Positions 1-6,389 of a stretch of 38,747 nucleotides of DNA are shown here, piece after piece. The translations under genes were made by a program, and so were the position numbers. Source of the stretch: a virus; IMG/VR virus record IMGVR_UViG_3300025133_003814, positions 1 to 38,747 of that record, one strand, 5' to 3'. Positions within the stretch are counted from its first letter, which is position 1, and each line of letters starts with the position of its first letter. Under the pieces are notes generated by a model. That model saw nothing but the letters and a program-made list of their open reading frames with translations. It made no database searches and had not been told where the DNA came from.

Positions 1-4
1 AAGT

Positions 5-172
5 ATGAGAAAAAAAAAGGCAGCAAAAATACCTTACGAGGGTTATACGTTACCGCCAAGTGCTGAGAAAGGTGGTAGCTTTATAGATTTTAAACAAGCA
101 TATAAAGAAGCACCAACAAAAGTGCCTGTGAGAAAGGCAGTTATAAAGAGGAAACGAAAAGATGATAGATAG
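5..172 (+). CDS. Small basic protein, possibly 5'-truncated
   Basis: An open frame of 55 codons begins with ATG at position 5 and ends in TAG, overlapping the ligase start by 11 nt, as is usual for neighbouring genes here. The protein is very basic at both ends (MRKKKAAK at the start, KRKRKDDR at the end) with a Pro/Gly-rich middle, and has no recognisable domain. The window edge is only four bases upstream, so the ATG could be internal to a longer gene. Its basic character would fit nucleic acid binding, but that is inference. Confidence 0.5.
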   Translation: MRKKKAAKIPYEGYTLPPSAEKGGSFIDFKQAYKEAPTKVPVRKAVIKRKRKDDR

Positions 173-1010
173 ACCTAAATTTAAAGAGCTTAGATATGGA
201 GATGATATATCTCCTGAATATGATTTAGTCCAATTAAAGATGGATGGTATGTGGGGGTGTATGACAATAGCTGATGGTGAATATACCATTACATCACGAA
301 CAGGTAAAGTAAAAGATACAGGTGCCTTTATACGTATGTCCAAAAATAATGAGAGTTATACTTCCCATGAGAAAACAGTGATACTAGGAGAATATATGAA
401 GAATAGTCATTGGGCACATAAATATGGCTGTGATGGACACTTCTATGCCTTTGATTGTTTGATGTATAAAGGACAAGACATAAGCAACGAACCACTAGCT
501 GAGAGATTATATACTCTAACTAATTATGTTTTAAGGGATGATACCTTTGGTTTCGTATATCCATTAAATACATTTTATGTGGATGAATGGAAAACAGTAT
601 GGAAAGATTACGTTGAAGATAGAAACTATGAAGGATTAGTATTTAAGAATAGTAGTAGTAAATATAATGATAAGAATGCTTGGTGTAGAATGAAAGACGT
701 AGTAGAGATAGAATATATATGTCATGACTTTAGACCAGCTGATAAAGGAACTAAATATGAAGGTCAAGTAGGTGCAGTAATAGGAACCTTAGTTGACAAA
801 GATATATTTGTGACGTGTAGTGGTTTTACTGACGAACAGCGTAAGTTATACACAATGCATAAGTCTGAATATATTGGTAAAGTTTTTACAGCTAAAGGTA
901 ATGCGTGGTATCCATCGGGGAGTATAAGACATCCTAAATTTAAAGGATGGCGACCTGATAAGCAAAGTAGTGAATGCACATATGACCAAATACCTGAGTC
1001 ACTAAGATGA
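162..1010 (+). CDS. ATP-dependent DNA ligase (short form)
   Basis: A 282-residue polynucleotide ligase that seals nicks using ATP. The nucleotidyltransferase motifs appear in order: motif I K26-M-D-G with the AMP-accepting lysine, the SRTGK stretch with R46, LGEY with E77, FDCL at 97-100, EGLVFK at 157-162 and the motif V lysine near 178 (WCRMK). An OB-fold-like C-terminal domain follows and ends in the typical HPKFKGWRPDK segment. There is no N-terminal DNA-binding domain, so it belongs to the small viral/bacterial-type group. The start at 162 is preceded by GAGG at good spacing. It presumably joins Okazaki fragments or repair nicks for the viral replisome encoded downstream. Confidence 0.92.
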   Translation: MIDRPKFKELRYGDDISPEYDLVQLKMDGMWGCMTIADGEYTITSRTGKVKDTGAFIRMSKNNESYTSHEKTVILGEYMKNSHWAHKYGCDGHFYAFDCLMYKGQDISNEPLAERLYTLTNYVLRDDTFGFVYPLNTFYVDEWKTVWKDYVEDRNYEGLVFKNSSSKYNDKNAWCRMKDVVEIEYICHDFRPADKGTKYEGQVGAVIGTLVDKDIFVTCSGFTDEQRKLYTMHKSEYIGKVFTAKGNAWYPSGSIRHPKFKGWRPDKQSSECTYDQIPESLR

Positions 1011-1144
1011 TATACTTACACGACCCCCACACTGAATATACTGAGGAACAGTTGAGAGAGATGTGTTGGGAAGGTAATTGTGATAGTGATTGTAAGTATT
1101 GTAAAGTATGTTGCAGGAACGGATGCGAGAAGTGTGAAGAATGA
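1007..1144 (+). CDS. Cys-rich microprotein (45 aa)
   Basis: A 45-codon frame starts by ATGA overlap with the ligase stop and ends by ATGA overlap with the next gene. It contains eight cysteines clustered in the second half (C-x3-C-x3-C-x2-C-x3-CC-x4-C-x2-C), which implies metal binding, probably one or two zinc sites. No named family is recognised. The acidic first half (TEYTEEQLREM) has a charge unlike most of the other zinc microproteins here. Confidence 0.65.
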   Translation: MIYLHDPHTEYTEEQLREMCWEGNCDSDCKYCKVCCRNGCEKCEE

Positions 1145-1260
1145 TAGATAGATATTGTTTGACTTGTGGTAAACGTATAAGTTTAGCTGAAGCAGACCTA
1201 TATGGAGGAACATGTAGTATATGTGCCGTAGGAATATTAGATATCTTGGACTTCTTTTGA
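1141..1260 (+). CDS. Zinc-ribbon microprotein (39 aa)
   Basis: A 39-residue protein with two CxxC knuckles (CLTC and CSIC), followed by a short hydrophobic tail ending in LDILDFF. The start overlaps the preceding stop by 4 nt, so the gene is translationally linked to its neighbour. It is the last gene before the promoter at 1279. The paired CxxC spacing fits a single zinc ribbon, which in archaeal viruses often belongs to small DNA-, RNA- or RNA-polymerase-binding factors. The role here is not determined. Confidence 0.65.
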   Translation: MIDRYCLTCGKRISLAEADLYGGTCSICAVGILDILDFF

Positions 1261-1278
1261 TAAGCTCTATTACGCAAG

Positions 1279-1288
1279 CTTTATATAT
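1279..1288 (+). promoter_or_regulatory. Archaeal TATA-box promoter for the resolvase unit
   Basis: The sequence CTTTATATAT lies in the 90-nt gap before the resolvase, preceded by purine-rich GCAAG that could serve as the BRE. Expected transcription start is about 25 nt downstream, near 1310, giving a leader of about 40 nt to the ATG at 1351. The same motif recurs before six other units in this window. Confidence 0.75.
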
Positions 1289-1350
1289 CTCCCTATATAG
1301 ATATCTATTAAGCAAGTGTTATAATACATTTGCACAATGGAGCTATTGTA

Positions 1351-1860
1351 ATGGTTAAAAGAAAAGGAGATACAGGAAAGAATTTTGAGAATGAGATACG
1401 TAGGAGCTTAAAATCCTCCAAACATATATGGTGGTTTAGGATACAAGATACTAATGACATTAACCGATTCGTTAAGATTGCTGTTGCTGAGAAACAACCA
1501 GCCGACTTCTTTACAGTATATAGAAGTAGACCAATTATGTTGGAGGCTAAAACTTCTAGGAACCTTACTTCTTTTCCTCTATGGTATGGTAGTGGCCGTT
1601 CTATTGCTGCTCATCAGATAAGAGAAGGGGAGCAGTTAGTGAGAAAGGGCGGTATATCGCTTATATGCATAAGGAGAGAAGAGTTTAGAAACAAGAAAGC
1701 ATGGGCTATAACACCAGCCCAAGCCAAATATTTATATAGTAAAAAATATAAACATAAGAGTGTTAAATGGGATTGGTTTGATAAACATGCTATCCCTATA
1801 GAAAGATTAAAAGCACCACTAAGATGGAACTTACAAAAGGTGTATGAGAAAATAATATAA
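1351..1860 (+). CDS. Hjc-like Holliday junction resolvase / PD-(D/E)XK nuclease
   Basis: A 169-residue nuclease related to archaeal Hjc/RecU-type enzymes that cut branched DNA. Visible active-site elements: N-terminal FENEIRR (glutamate near residue 13-15), D52 in PADFF, and the E65-A-K67 pair in MLEAKTS. A conserved-looking AHQIREGEQ helix and a GGISLICIRR strand follow, as in this fold. An upstream in-frame TTG at 1330 exists, but ATG 1351 is preferred because it has GGAG about 8 nt upstream and lies after the predicted transcription start. It probably resolves replication or recombination intermediates before packaging. Confidence 0.8.
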   Translation: MVKRKGDTGKNFENEIRRSLKSSKHIWWFRIQDTNDINRFVKIAVAEKQPADFFTVYRSRPIMLEAKTSRNLTSFPLWYGSGRSIAAHQIREGEQLVRKGGISLICIRREEFRNKKAWAITPAQAKYLYSKKYKHKSVKWDWFDKHAIPIERLKAPLRWNLQKVYEKII

Positions 1861-2003
1861 TGAAAGAAAGTAAAAGATTAGAATGCTTATACTGTCATAG
1901 AGTGGCCCTATGGTCATCAAGCTATGACTTATATGTATGTGATGATTGCTATGCTAAGGGCTTAGGTAGAGATAAAGCACCTAAAGATAATTTTTACGGA
2001 TAA
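1860..2003 (+). CDS. Zinc-ribbon microprotein (47 aa)
   Basis: Starts by a one-base TAATG overlap with the resolvase. The 47 residues contain CLYC and CDDC knuckles about 20 residues apart, a classic small zinc ribbon, followed by a charged tail (GLGRDKAPKDNFYG). No specific family is recognised. Close coupling to the resolvase suggests co-expression. Confidence 0.65.
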   Translation: MKESKRLECLYCHRVALWSSSYDLYVCDDCYAKGLGRDKAPKDNFYG

Positions 2004-2005
2004 CA

Positions 2006-2284
2006 ATGAAACAACCCACCTACTACAAAGCTTTGTGGCATAACTGTAACGGATGTAAAATACACTATATGTCTGAACAGCCACATTTAAGAGCATACTT
2101 ATGTGATGAGTGTTGGAATACTATACCACACTTTCAAGTAAAGAATGTTCAAGCAGTTCAAAGGAAAGTAATGAAAGGCCCAACATATAATAAGAAAGAT
2201 TTTAATTGGAAACAGATAATATTATATAGTATCGGCAACCTAATATGTTTAACCGTGATAGGTTACTATCTATGGTTTAATTAA
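2006..2284 (+). CDS. Membrane-anchored zinc-ribbon protein (92 aa)
   Basis: A 92-residue protein with two CxxC pairs in the first half (CNGC and CDEC) and one hydrophobic segment at the C-terminus (about residues 71-90, IILYSIGNLICLTVIGYYLW). This predicts a cytoplasmic zinc ribbon tethered to the membrane by a C-terminal anchor. It starts two bases after the previous stop. The function is unknown. Membrane-tethered ribbons could act at the envelope during infection, but nothing in the sequence proves it. Confidence 0.7.
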   Translation: MKQPTYYKALWHNCNGCKIHYMSEQPHLRAYLCDECWNTIPHFQVKNVQAVQRKVMKGPTYNKKDFNWKQIILYSIGNLICLTVIGYYLWFN

Positions 2285-2286
2285 AT

Positions 2287-2397
2287 ATGAGAACAATAGA
2301 ATGTGAAAGATGCTTTAAGAGAGCTTTTTTTGTAGATATAGATGGAAATAGGAGATGTGTGCATTGCACTCCCTATAAGGATGAAGATGAAGATTAG
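2287..2397 (+). CDS. Zinc-ribbon microprotein (36 aa)
   Basis: A 36-residue frame two bases after the previous stop, with CERC and CVHC knuckles separated by a short beta-like stretch and a strongly acidic tail (KDEDED). The form matches a minimal zinc ribbon. It overlaps the next small gene by 11 nt. Confidence 0.6.
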   Translation: MRTIECERCFKRAFFVDIDGNRRCVHCTPYKDEDED

Positions 2398-2488
2398 AGA
2401 ACATAAAGACCCTGACCGAGAAGGATGGTATGTATTATTCTTTATGTTTTGGATAGCTATAACAATAGTATGGAATTATTTAACATAA
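2387..2488 (+). CDS. Single-span membrane microprotein (33 aa)
   Basis: A 33-residue frame with a charged N-terminus (MKIREHKDPDREG) and one hydrophobic segment (WYVLFFMFWIAITIVWNYL). It would be a single-pass membrane peptide. It overlaps the preceding gene by 11 nt and is the last gene before the next promoter. No family is recognised. Confidence 0.5.
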   Translation: MKIREHKDPDREGWYVLFFMFWIAITIVWNYLT

Positions 2489-2509
2489 TGATAGAGAGAA
2501 TAACGAAAG

Positions 2510-2519
2510 CTTTATATAC
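2510..2519 (+). promoter_or_regulatory. Archaeal TATA-box promoter
   Basis: CTTTATATAC preceded by CGAAAG (candidate BRE). The box ends 32 nt before the ATG at 2552, so the transcript would start only about 10-15 nt before the start codon. That leaves a very short leader with AGGT just upstream of the ATG. It is one of the two exact matches to the best form of the motif in the window. Confidence 0.8.
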
Positions 2520-2551
2520 TCTCTAGTCAGTGTTAGTTTACAGGTATAAAA

Positions 2552-2857
2552 ATGTCAAAAAGAACAAAAATATTTGATATGGTTTACAAGGCTGCTGAAC
2601 ATTTTCAGGAAACCGGAAACCATAAACAGGTCAGCTTCAGGTATAACCCTGAGAACAGAACTACGTTTGATTTCTCATCATGGAAACATGATAGAGATAG
2701 CGATTCTGTTAGAAAAATCTTAGTAGAAGATGTAAGAGTCTCTAGTGAAGGTATGGTATATGCTATAGGTATAGATAATAGATATAACCTTAAGCAGTAT
2801 GCTGCTCAATACCCTCAACATGTTAGAGCTTACCGTATAGACCGAATGGTCATTTAA
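2552..2857 (+). CDS. Small beta-rich protein resembling a WYL-type fold (101 aa)
   Basis: A 101-residue protein. The pattern KQVSFRYN, then RVSSEGMVYAIGID, then a final VRAYRIDRMVI resembles the core of WYL domains (an RYN/Y strand, a V-x-P-EGL-like turn, a final R-x-FRLDRI strand). WYL domains are ligand- or nucleic-acid-sensing modules of transcription regulators. No helix-turn-helix is attached; the N-terminal helix MSKRTKIFDMVYKAAEHFQ is too short for one. It is the first gene of its transcription unit, fitting an early regulatory protein. The assignment rests on pattern recognition only. Confidence 0.6.
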   Translation: MSKRTKIFDMVYKAAEHFQETGNHKQVSFRYNPENRTTFDFSSWKHDRDSDSVRKILVEDVRVSSEGMVYAIGIDNRYNLKQYAAQYPQHVRAYRIDRMVI

Positions 2858-2859
2858 AT

Positions 2860-3201
2860 ATGGGTGAATTACTCGATGGGTTTGTAGCCCAAATGGAGTC
2901 ATCAGGAGGTAAGTTAGATATAAGTGCTTTACTTAATAAAGAAGAAGTAGGAGATTGGGAGTTACTAGTTAAACTATTCCAAGAGATAGAAGTTGGTAAC
3001 ATAGGTAGTAGTTTGAAGAAGATATCAAAGTTTTATAATACTGAGAGATGGCACGAACTATCTTTACTAGCTTTAGTTAAAATGTATGAACTAATGTGGA
3101 AATCACATAAACCACAATTAGAAGCTATACAATCACAACTAAAGACTCTAGATGGAGTTAAACCTCCAACCAACGACGCCTCAGGAGGTATGTTTGGTTA
3201 A
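2860..3201 (+). CDS. Hypothetical alpha-helical protein (113 aa)
   Basis: Starts two bases after the previous stop. The 113 residues are mostly predicted helix, with a hydrophobic middle (WHELSLLALVKMYELMW) and a Gly/Phe-ending tail (ASGGMFG). No motif is recognised. Its end contains the AGGAGGT sequence that serves as ribosome binding site for the next small gene. Confidence 0.65.
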   Translation: MGELLDGFVAQMESSGGKLDISALLNKEEVGDWELLVKLFQEIEVGNIGSSLKKISKFYNTERWHELSLLALVKMYELMWKSHKPQLEAIQSQLKTLDGVKPPTNDASGGMFG

Positions 3202-3313
3202 TACAGTAGACTGCAACACATGCAGATGTAAGTTAGCATTAGACTATGTTAAGTATAAAGATACTAATGGTAGTCCCTATTGTTATATATGCTATACGAG
3301 GTTGTTAGTATGA
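3194..3313 (+). CDS. Zinc-ribbon microprotein with TTG start (39 aa)
   Basis: A 39-residue frame with CNTC (plus a nearby extra Cys) and CYIC knuckles. No ATG is available. TTG at 3194 is chosen because a perfect AGGAGGT lies at 3183-3189, five bases upstream, inside the end of the previous gene. The stop overlaps the next ATG (ATGA). The small zinc ribbon is of unknown role. Confidence 0.6.
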   Translation: MVNTVDCNTCRCKLALDYVKYKDTNGSPYCYICYTRLLV

Positions 3314-3492
3314 TAGAAGAAAGACTTATAGTTATAAGAATAACACCTTCAATGGTTAGACATATAATAAGAGAAAGAGATAGACTGATTACAACTGAGC
3401 AAGCCGAAATGTTTTTAAACCTTTTTGGACAACAGATAGAAGATGCTGTTCGTGATACTATAAAGAAAGAAGTGAGAAAACACTATGAATGA
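3310..3492 (+). CDS. Hypothetical protein (60 aa)
   Basis: A 60-residue, highly charged protein predicted to be mostly helical, rich in Arg and Glu (MVRHIIRERDRLITTEQ and IEDAVRDTIKKEVRKH). ATG 3310 is chosen for its ATGA coupling with the preceding stop, although the frame is open further upstream. No family is recognised. The shape is compatible with a small helical dimer or ribbon-helix-type regulator, but there is no diagnostic motif. Confidence 0.55.
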   Translation: MIEERLIVIRITPSMVRHIIRERDRLITTEQAEMFLNLFGQQIEDAVRDTIKKEVRKHYE

Positions 3493-3598
3493 AAAAGTAT
3501 TAGCTATGGCTCGTGAGTTATGCTTAACGAGTGAATATTTATTTGATATAGCTGTAGAAATGGCTGAAGAAGAACTAGGGATTGGTCTATATGACTAA
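3485..3598 (+). CDS. Acidic helical microprotein (37 aa)
   Basis: A 37-residue acidic peptide predicted to form two helices (KVLAMARELCLTSEYLF and VEMAEEELGI). It overlaps the previous gene by 8 nt and the next by 8 nt. Nothing identifies its function. Confidence 0.45.
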   Translation: MNEKVLAMARELCLTSEYLFDIAVEMAEEELGIGLYD

Positions 3599-3674
3599 TC
3601 AACAATTAGATATGTTATCTGGATTCCTATTTGGCTTAGGCTTTGGAATGATAATAGGAGTGTATTGGTTATGA
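3591..3674 (+). CDS. Single-span membrane microprotein (27 aa)
   Basis: A 27-residue frame, almost all of it one hydrophobic Gly-rich segment (MLSGFLFGLGFGMIIGVYWL) after a short polar start. It overlaps its neighbours by 8 and 4 nt in the same style as other genes here. It would insert as a single membrane helix. Such a short reading frame could arise by chance, but its exact fit between coupled genes supports it. Confidence 0.45.
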   Translation: MTNQQLDMLSGFLFGLGFGMIIGVYWL

Positions 3675-3769
3675 GATGCACACAATGTGGCGGAGACTAT
3701 ATAGGTATGAAAAAATCCCATAAGTTTAACTGCCCTCACTGTGGTGAGCTGAGGTTAAAAGATGAGTGA
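3671..3769 (+). CDS. Zinc-ribbon microprotein (32 aa)
   Basis: A 32-residue protein with CTQCGG and CPHCGE knuckles, the canonical CxxCG...CxxCG zinc ribbon found in rubredoxin-like and transcription-factor ribbons. It is coupled by ATGA overlap to the preceding gene and by 8 nt to the following one. This is the clearest textbook ribbon of the set. Confidence 0.65.
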   Translation: MRCTQCGGDYIGMKKSHKFNCPHCGELRLKDE

Positions 3770-4076
3770 TAGATGGCAAACCTTTGACCGCATATGGGCT
3801 AAAGGTAAGAACGGAAAAATGAGAATGCGTCTTATGGAAAAATGTAAGATAAGAGGATTAGAACCTACAGAAGAAAACTGTAGAGATTATTGGATGGGAT
3901 ATATAAGATATTATGTAGACGGATGGACAGGACAAGGTCATCATGTAAACCCACGTAAGAATAAATCACTAATGAAACAATTAAGGAGGAATAAGAATGA
4001 ACAAGGAAAAAGAAGAACAGGAAAAGGTAAATCATCACATAAGATGGGCCGAAGATATTCGAAAAAGAAACGCTAG
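3762..4076 (+). CDS. Basic protein with Lys/Arg-rich tail (104 aa)
   Basis: A 104-residue protein. The N-terminal two thirds look folded (Trp/Tyr-rich: MSDRWQTFDRIWAKG and YWMGYIRYYVDGW). The last third is extremely basic, ending in GRRYSKKKR. That tail is encoded in an 80-nt overlap with the next gene in another frame. A nucleic-acid-binding role is plausible. The basic tail may be partly dictated by the overlapping frame. Confidence 0.6.
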   Translation: MSDRWQTFDRIWAKGKNGKMRMRLMEKCKIRGLEPTEENCRDYWMGYIRYYVDGWTGQGHHVNPRKNKSLMKQLRRNKNEQGKRRTGKGKSSHKMGRRYSKKKR

Positions 4077-4263
4077 ATTTGATGAAGATAGTAATTGGTG
4101 GCCTTTCATTCAGAATATAGAAGATGTCCTAGAAAGAGTAGAACATATAACGCAGAGATTAGACGATATGAATAATTATATCTCTAGTGTTGATGGAAAG
4201 ATTAAAAATCTAAGAAAAATATTAATTAAACTGGAGATTATAGATGACAGATTCGTCTTCTGA
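3997..4263 (+). CDS. Coiled-coil protein (88 aa)
   Basis: An 88-residue, mostly helical charged protein. Heptad-like spacing is visible from about residue 40 (IEDVLERVEHITQRLDDM), indicating a short coiled coil. The start is secured by a strong AAGGAGG at 3983-3989 about seven bases upstream, even though it lies inside the end of the preceding gene. No family is recognised. Confidence 0.6.
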   Translation: MNKEKEEQEKVNHHIRWAEDIRKRNARFDEDSNWWPFIQNIEDVLERVEHITQRLDDMNNYISSVDGKIKNLRKILIKLEIIDDRFVF

Positions 4264-4504
4264 GATGGCTGAGATGGCTGCTGAGTTAATTTCTACTAAA
4301 GTAGAATCAGCTCGCAAAGATACTCAAATGACACACGTCTTGCGTATAGGGAACTTCCATATGGAAGTAGTTCCTAGCGATAGAGTAGACGTAGAAAAGA
4401 TGTTCAAAGAAACATTATCTATGCTAATGAAAGAGTATGACGACAAACTCTTAGAAGTAAGTATGAATAATGTTGAAGGAAAACAACAGGCACATTACGG
4501 ATGA
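4244..4504 (+). CDS. Hypothetical protein (86 aa)
   Basis: An 86-residue acidic protein that overlaps its upstream neighbour by 20 nt and the downstream one by ATGA. It has helix-forming ends and a short beta-like centre (HVLRIGNFHMEVVPSD). No motif identifies a function. Confidence 0.6.
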   Translation: MTDSSSEMAEMAAELISTKVESARKDTQMTHVLRIGNFHMEVVPSDRVDVEKMFKETLSMLMKEYDDKLLEVSMNNVEGKQQAHYG

Positions 4505-4821
4505 AGACAGTAAAAGAAGGAGAACTTTTAGGTAAATGCACTACTTGTAGTGATAACATACATGATGTAAAGTTTAAAGGTAGACCTTCTGAGTTTAAAA
4601 CGTGGTGGCATGCGTTCTCTACAATATTTAATGGAAAATGGTTATGTGGTAAATGTCTTTCTAGTTTATCTAAAAGGGCAAGAGAAGCAGAACAGGCTTT
4701 TATTAAATATAAAAAATCCAAACCCACAAGAGAACATATGCAAAAGAAATACGGAGTATATGTCAACCCTGTTACAGGTAAGATAGAGTCCGTAGACGTA
4801 GGAAAATGGAGTAAACTTTAA
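4501..4821 (+). CDS. Zinc-finger protein (106 aa)
   Basis: A 106-residue protein with a CTTC knuckle near residue 13 and a CGKC knuckle near residue 50, separated by a Trp-containing stretch (KTWWHAFSTIFNGKW). A basic helical region follows (KRAREAEQAFIKYKKSK). The paired CxxC predicts one zinc site. The basic second half suggests nucleic acid or protein binding. Its 3' end contains the TATA box of the next unit. Confidence 0.65.
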   Translation: MKTVKEGELLGKCTTCSDNIHDVKFKGRPSEFKTWWHAFSTIFNGKWLCGKCLSSLSKRAREAEQAFIKYKKSKPTREHMQKKYGVYVNPVTGKIESVDVGKWSKL

Positions 4822-4825
4822 ATAC
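4816..4825 (+). promoter_or_regulatory. Archaeal TATA-box promoter for the Hsp20-polymerase unit
   Basis: CTTTAAATAC straddles the stop codon of the zinc-finger gene. The expected start of transcription is near 4847, leaving a leader of about 15 nt with AGGTGA before the ATG at 4863. It is a weaker variant of the CTTTATATAC motif but correctly placed. Confidence 0.6.
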
Positions 4826-4862
4826 TCCTGTGGTATTGGTAAACAACCTAAAAGGTGATACA

Positions 4863-5075
4863 ATGACAGAAGAAAGAAAAAAAACTGCATTAGAATTGGT
4901 AGCGGGATTGTTCCGCAACACAGATAAGAACGGAAACGTATACTACACTGGAAAAAGTGAAGGTGGAGATGAATATGTTATGTTCCGTAATACATACTGG
5001 AAAGAAGGTGCTTCAAAACCTTATTTCAGAATAATGAAAAGAAGTGAAGAAAAAGCTTCTAATATTGAGGACTAA
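4863..5075 (+). CDS. Small beta protein (70 aa)
   Basis: A 70-residue protein whose core, NGNVYYTGKSEGGDEYVMFRN then KPYFRIM, resembles small virus/phage proteins with an NGxxYxGK turn and a final P-x-[YF]R strand. Their function is unproven. ATG 4863 is chosen over an upstream GTG because AGGTGA precedes it and the upstream region is the promoter leader. It is the first gene of its unit. Confidence 0.6.
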   Translation: MTEERKKTALELVAGLFRNTDKNGNVYYTGKSEGGDEYVMFRNTYWKEGASKPYFRIMKRSEEKASNIED

Positions 5076-5077
5076 GT

Positions 5078-5464
5078 ATGACAAGAAAAAATCCATTAGA
5101 TGATGCCTTAACAGAACTTATGGATGCTTGGATGGATATGATGACCTTACCTCAACGCCTACCTTTAAAGACCCCTCCTAGAAGTATAGTAGGGGACAAT
5201 ATTGGTGACTGGGAAGATAGAAATGGCACTATAGCTATTACTGCTGATATGCCCGGCGTAGAGAAGAAGGATATAGAACTTAATGTTGATAAACATACTG
5301 TAAGTGTGGCAGCTAAAACAGAAGAAAGAGATTATGGGTTTACTAAAAAGTTTCAACCTGAATTAAATCCTGATGAAGTTGAAGCTGAATTTAACAATGG
5401 CGTTCTAGATATTAAAATTCAAAAAGCAGAAGAAGATAAAGGTAAAAAGATAGATATACAATGA
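5078..5464 (+). CDS. Small heat-shock protein, Hsp20/alpha-crystallin family
   Basis: A 128-residue ATP-independent holdase chaperone. The alpha-crystallin domain spans about residues 44-115, with the typical ADMPGVEKKDIELNV strand and the A-x4-GVL signature (AEFNNGVLDIKI, about 103-114). The dimerisation loop between them is shorter than in most cellular Hsp20 proteins. It probably protects viral or host proteins during infection or assembly. It overlaps the next gene by ATGA and follows its predecessor by two bases. Confidence 0.88.
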   Translation: MTRKNPLDDALTELMDAWMDMMTLPQRLPLKTPPRSIVGDNIGDWEDRNGTIAITADMPGVEKKDIELNVDKHTVSVAAKTEERDYGFTKKFQPELNPDEVEAEFNNGVLDIKIQKAEEDKGKKIDIQ

Positions 5465-6153
5465 GTGTATACAGCGATTGGATACAATCGACAAAGAGTC
5501 AGAGAATATGGCTAGAAGATTCAATGACGGCTCTAGGACAATTCGCCTTTATAGCTCCTATCCATAGGATTAAACATTGGAATCAGTCTACTAAACGTAG
5601 GGTGAAATGTTGGGCTGCTGAGGGTGATTGTGTTTTTTGTAATCAGAATATTCCAAAGATAAATGAATTTACATATGGTTTATATCACTCTGAAAGTAAT
5701 TATATGGGTGGTGGAAAGACTACTATATCATATCTAAGTGCTACATTAGCAACGCATACACACTTCCAGAAAGTGTTTAGTGAATTGATTGATAATAACA
5801 TTAACCCTACAGACGTAGTGTTCTCTTTAGGGAGAACTAAGATTAAAACTGCGAGTGGTAGAAGTGTTAATGGATATAGCATAGAGGAAACAGAAGAATC
5901 TGTTTTTGTTAAAGAAAAATTTAGACCCTCTTTGTTTAATTCTGATGAACAAGAGGTAAGGTGGGTAGTTCCGGAAGAGATAGTTAATTTCCTTCAAGAT
6001 AAAGATGGAGACCCTATGTCTTTAATAGACCTATTCCTACTACTGAGAGATAAATTTAGTGGTATAAATGAAAAAGAAATGAAAAAATATGCTGTAAAAC
6101 TAATAAATAATAATGTATTAGATTTACGCAAAGCAAAGGAGAAATGGATATGA
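5461..6153 (+). CDS. Putative ssDNA-binding/replication accessory protein with zinc motif
   Basis: A 230-residue protein with no firm family match. The N-terminal third is beta-like and carries H39, C50, C57 and C60 (CWAAEGDCVFC), a likely zinc site placed as in several viral single-stranded DNA-binding proteins. The C-terminal part is helical and charged (INEKEMKKYAVKLINNN). It lies immediately upstream of the MCM-like ATPase gene, which is where an SSB would be expected. The SSB reading is inference from position and layout. An unrelated zinc protein is possible. Confidence 0.6.
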   Translation: MSVYSDWIQSTKSQRIWLEDSMTALGQFAFIAPIHRIKHWNQSTKRRVKCWAAEGDCVFCNQNIPKINEFTYGLYHSESNYMGGGKTTISYLSATLATHTHFQKVFSELIDNNINPTDVVFSLGRTKIKTASGRSVNGYSIEETEESVFVKEKFRPSLFNSDEQEVRWVVPEEIVNFLQDKDGDPMSLIDLFLLLRDKFSGINEKEMKKYAVKLINNNVLDLRKAKEKWI

Positions 6154-6389
6154 AATTAAATAAATATATAAGACAAAAGTTAAGTGAAACATGGCCTGTG
6201 AGTGGTAGAGAGGGCGACAAGGAACTATTTTATGGAAACCCGTTGCCCACAGATGATGACATAGAAGGTTGGATATTTTCATGGTATGAAGAAATATACG
6301 AAAGAACACCTCCTATATGGCTAGCAGGAAATCGTTGGTATGATAGGCGTAAGAAAATTGAAGAAGAAGCGGCGAAAAATGAAGCTTGA
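6150..6389 (+). CDS. Hypothetical Trp-rich protein (79 aa)
   Basis: A 79-residue protein rich in Trp and Tyr (DDIEGWIFSWYEEIYERTPP). ATG 6150 is preferred to ATG 6144 because AGGAG at 6137-6141 is eight bases away and the start then overlaps the previous stop as ATGA. It overlaps the next gene by 11 nt. No family is recognised. The position between the putative SSB and the helicase suggests a replication-linked role. Confidence 0.55.
   Translation: MKLNKYIRQKLSETWPVSGREGDKELFYGNPLPTDDDIEGWIFSWYEEIYERTPPIWLAGNRWYDRRKKIEEEAAKNEA

Noticed and set aside
162-1152. Near-identical start sequences (ATGATAGATAG) of the ligase and the 39-residue zinc protein.
   Set aside because: The identity stops after four codons (MIDR) and is explained by the frequent ATGATAG start context in this AT-rich genome, so it is not called a repeat.
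2488-2526. Short frame starting ATGATAGAG immediately after the 33-residue membrane peptide.
   Set aside because: Only 12 codons, and it covers the TATA box at 2510. It is better explained as promoter.
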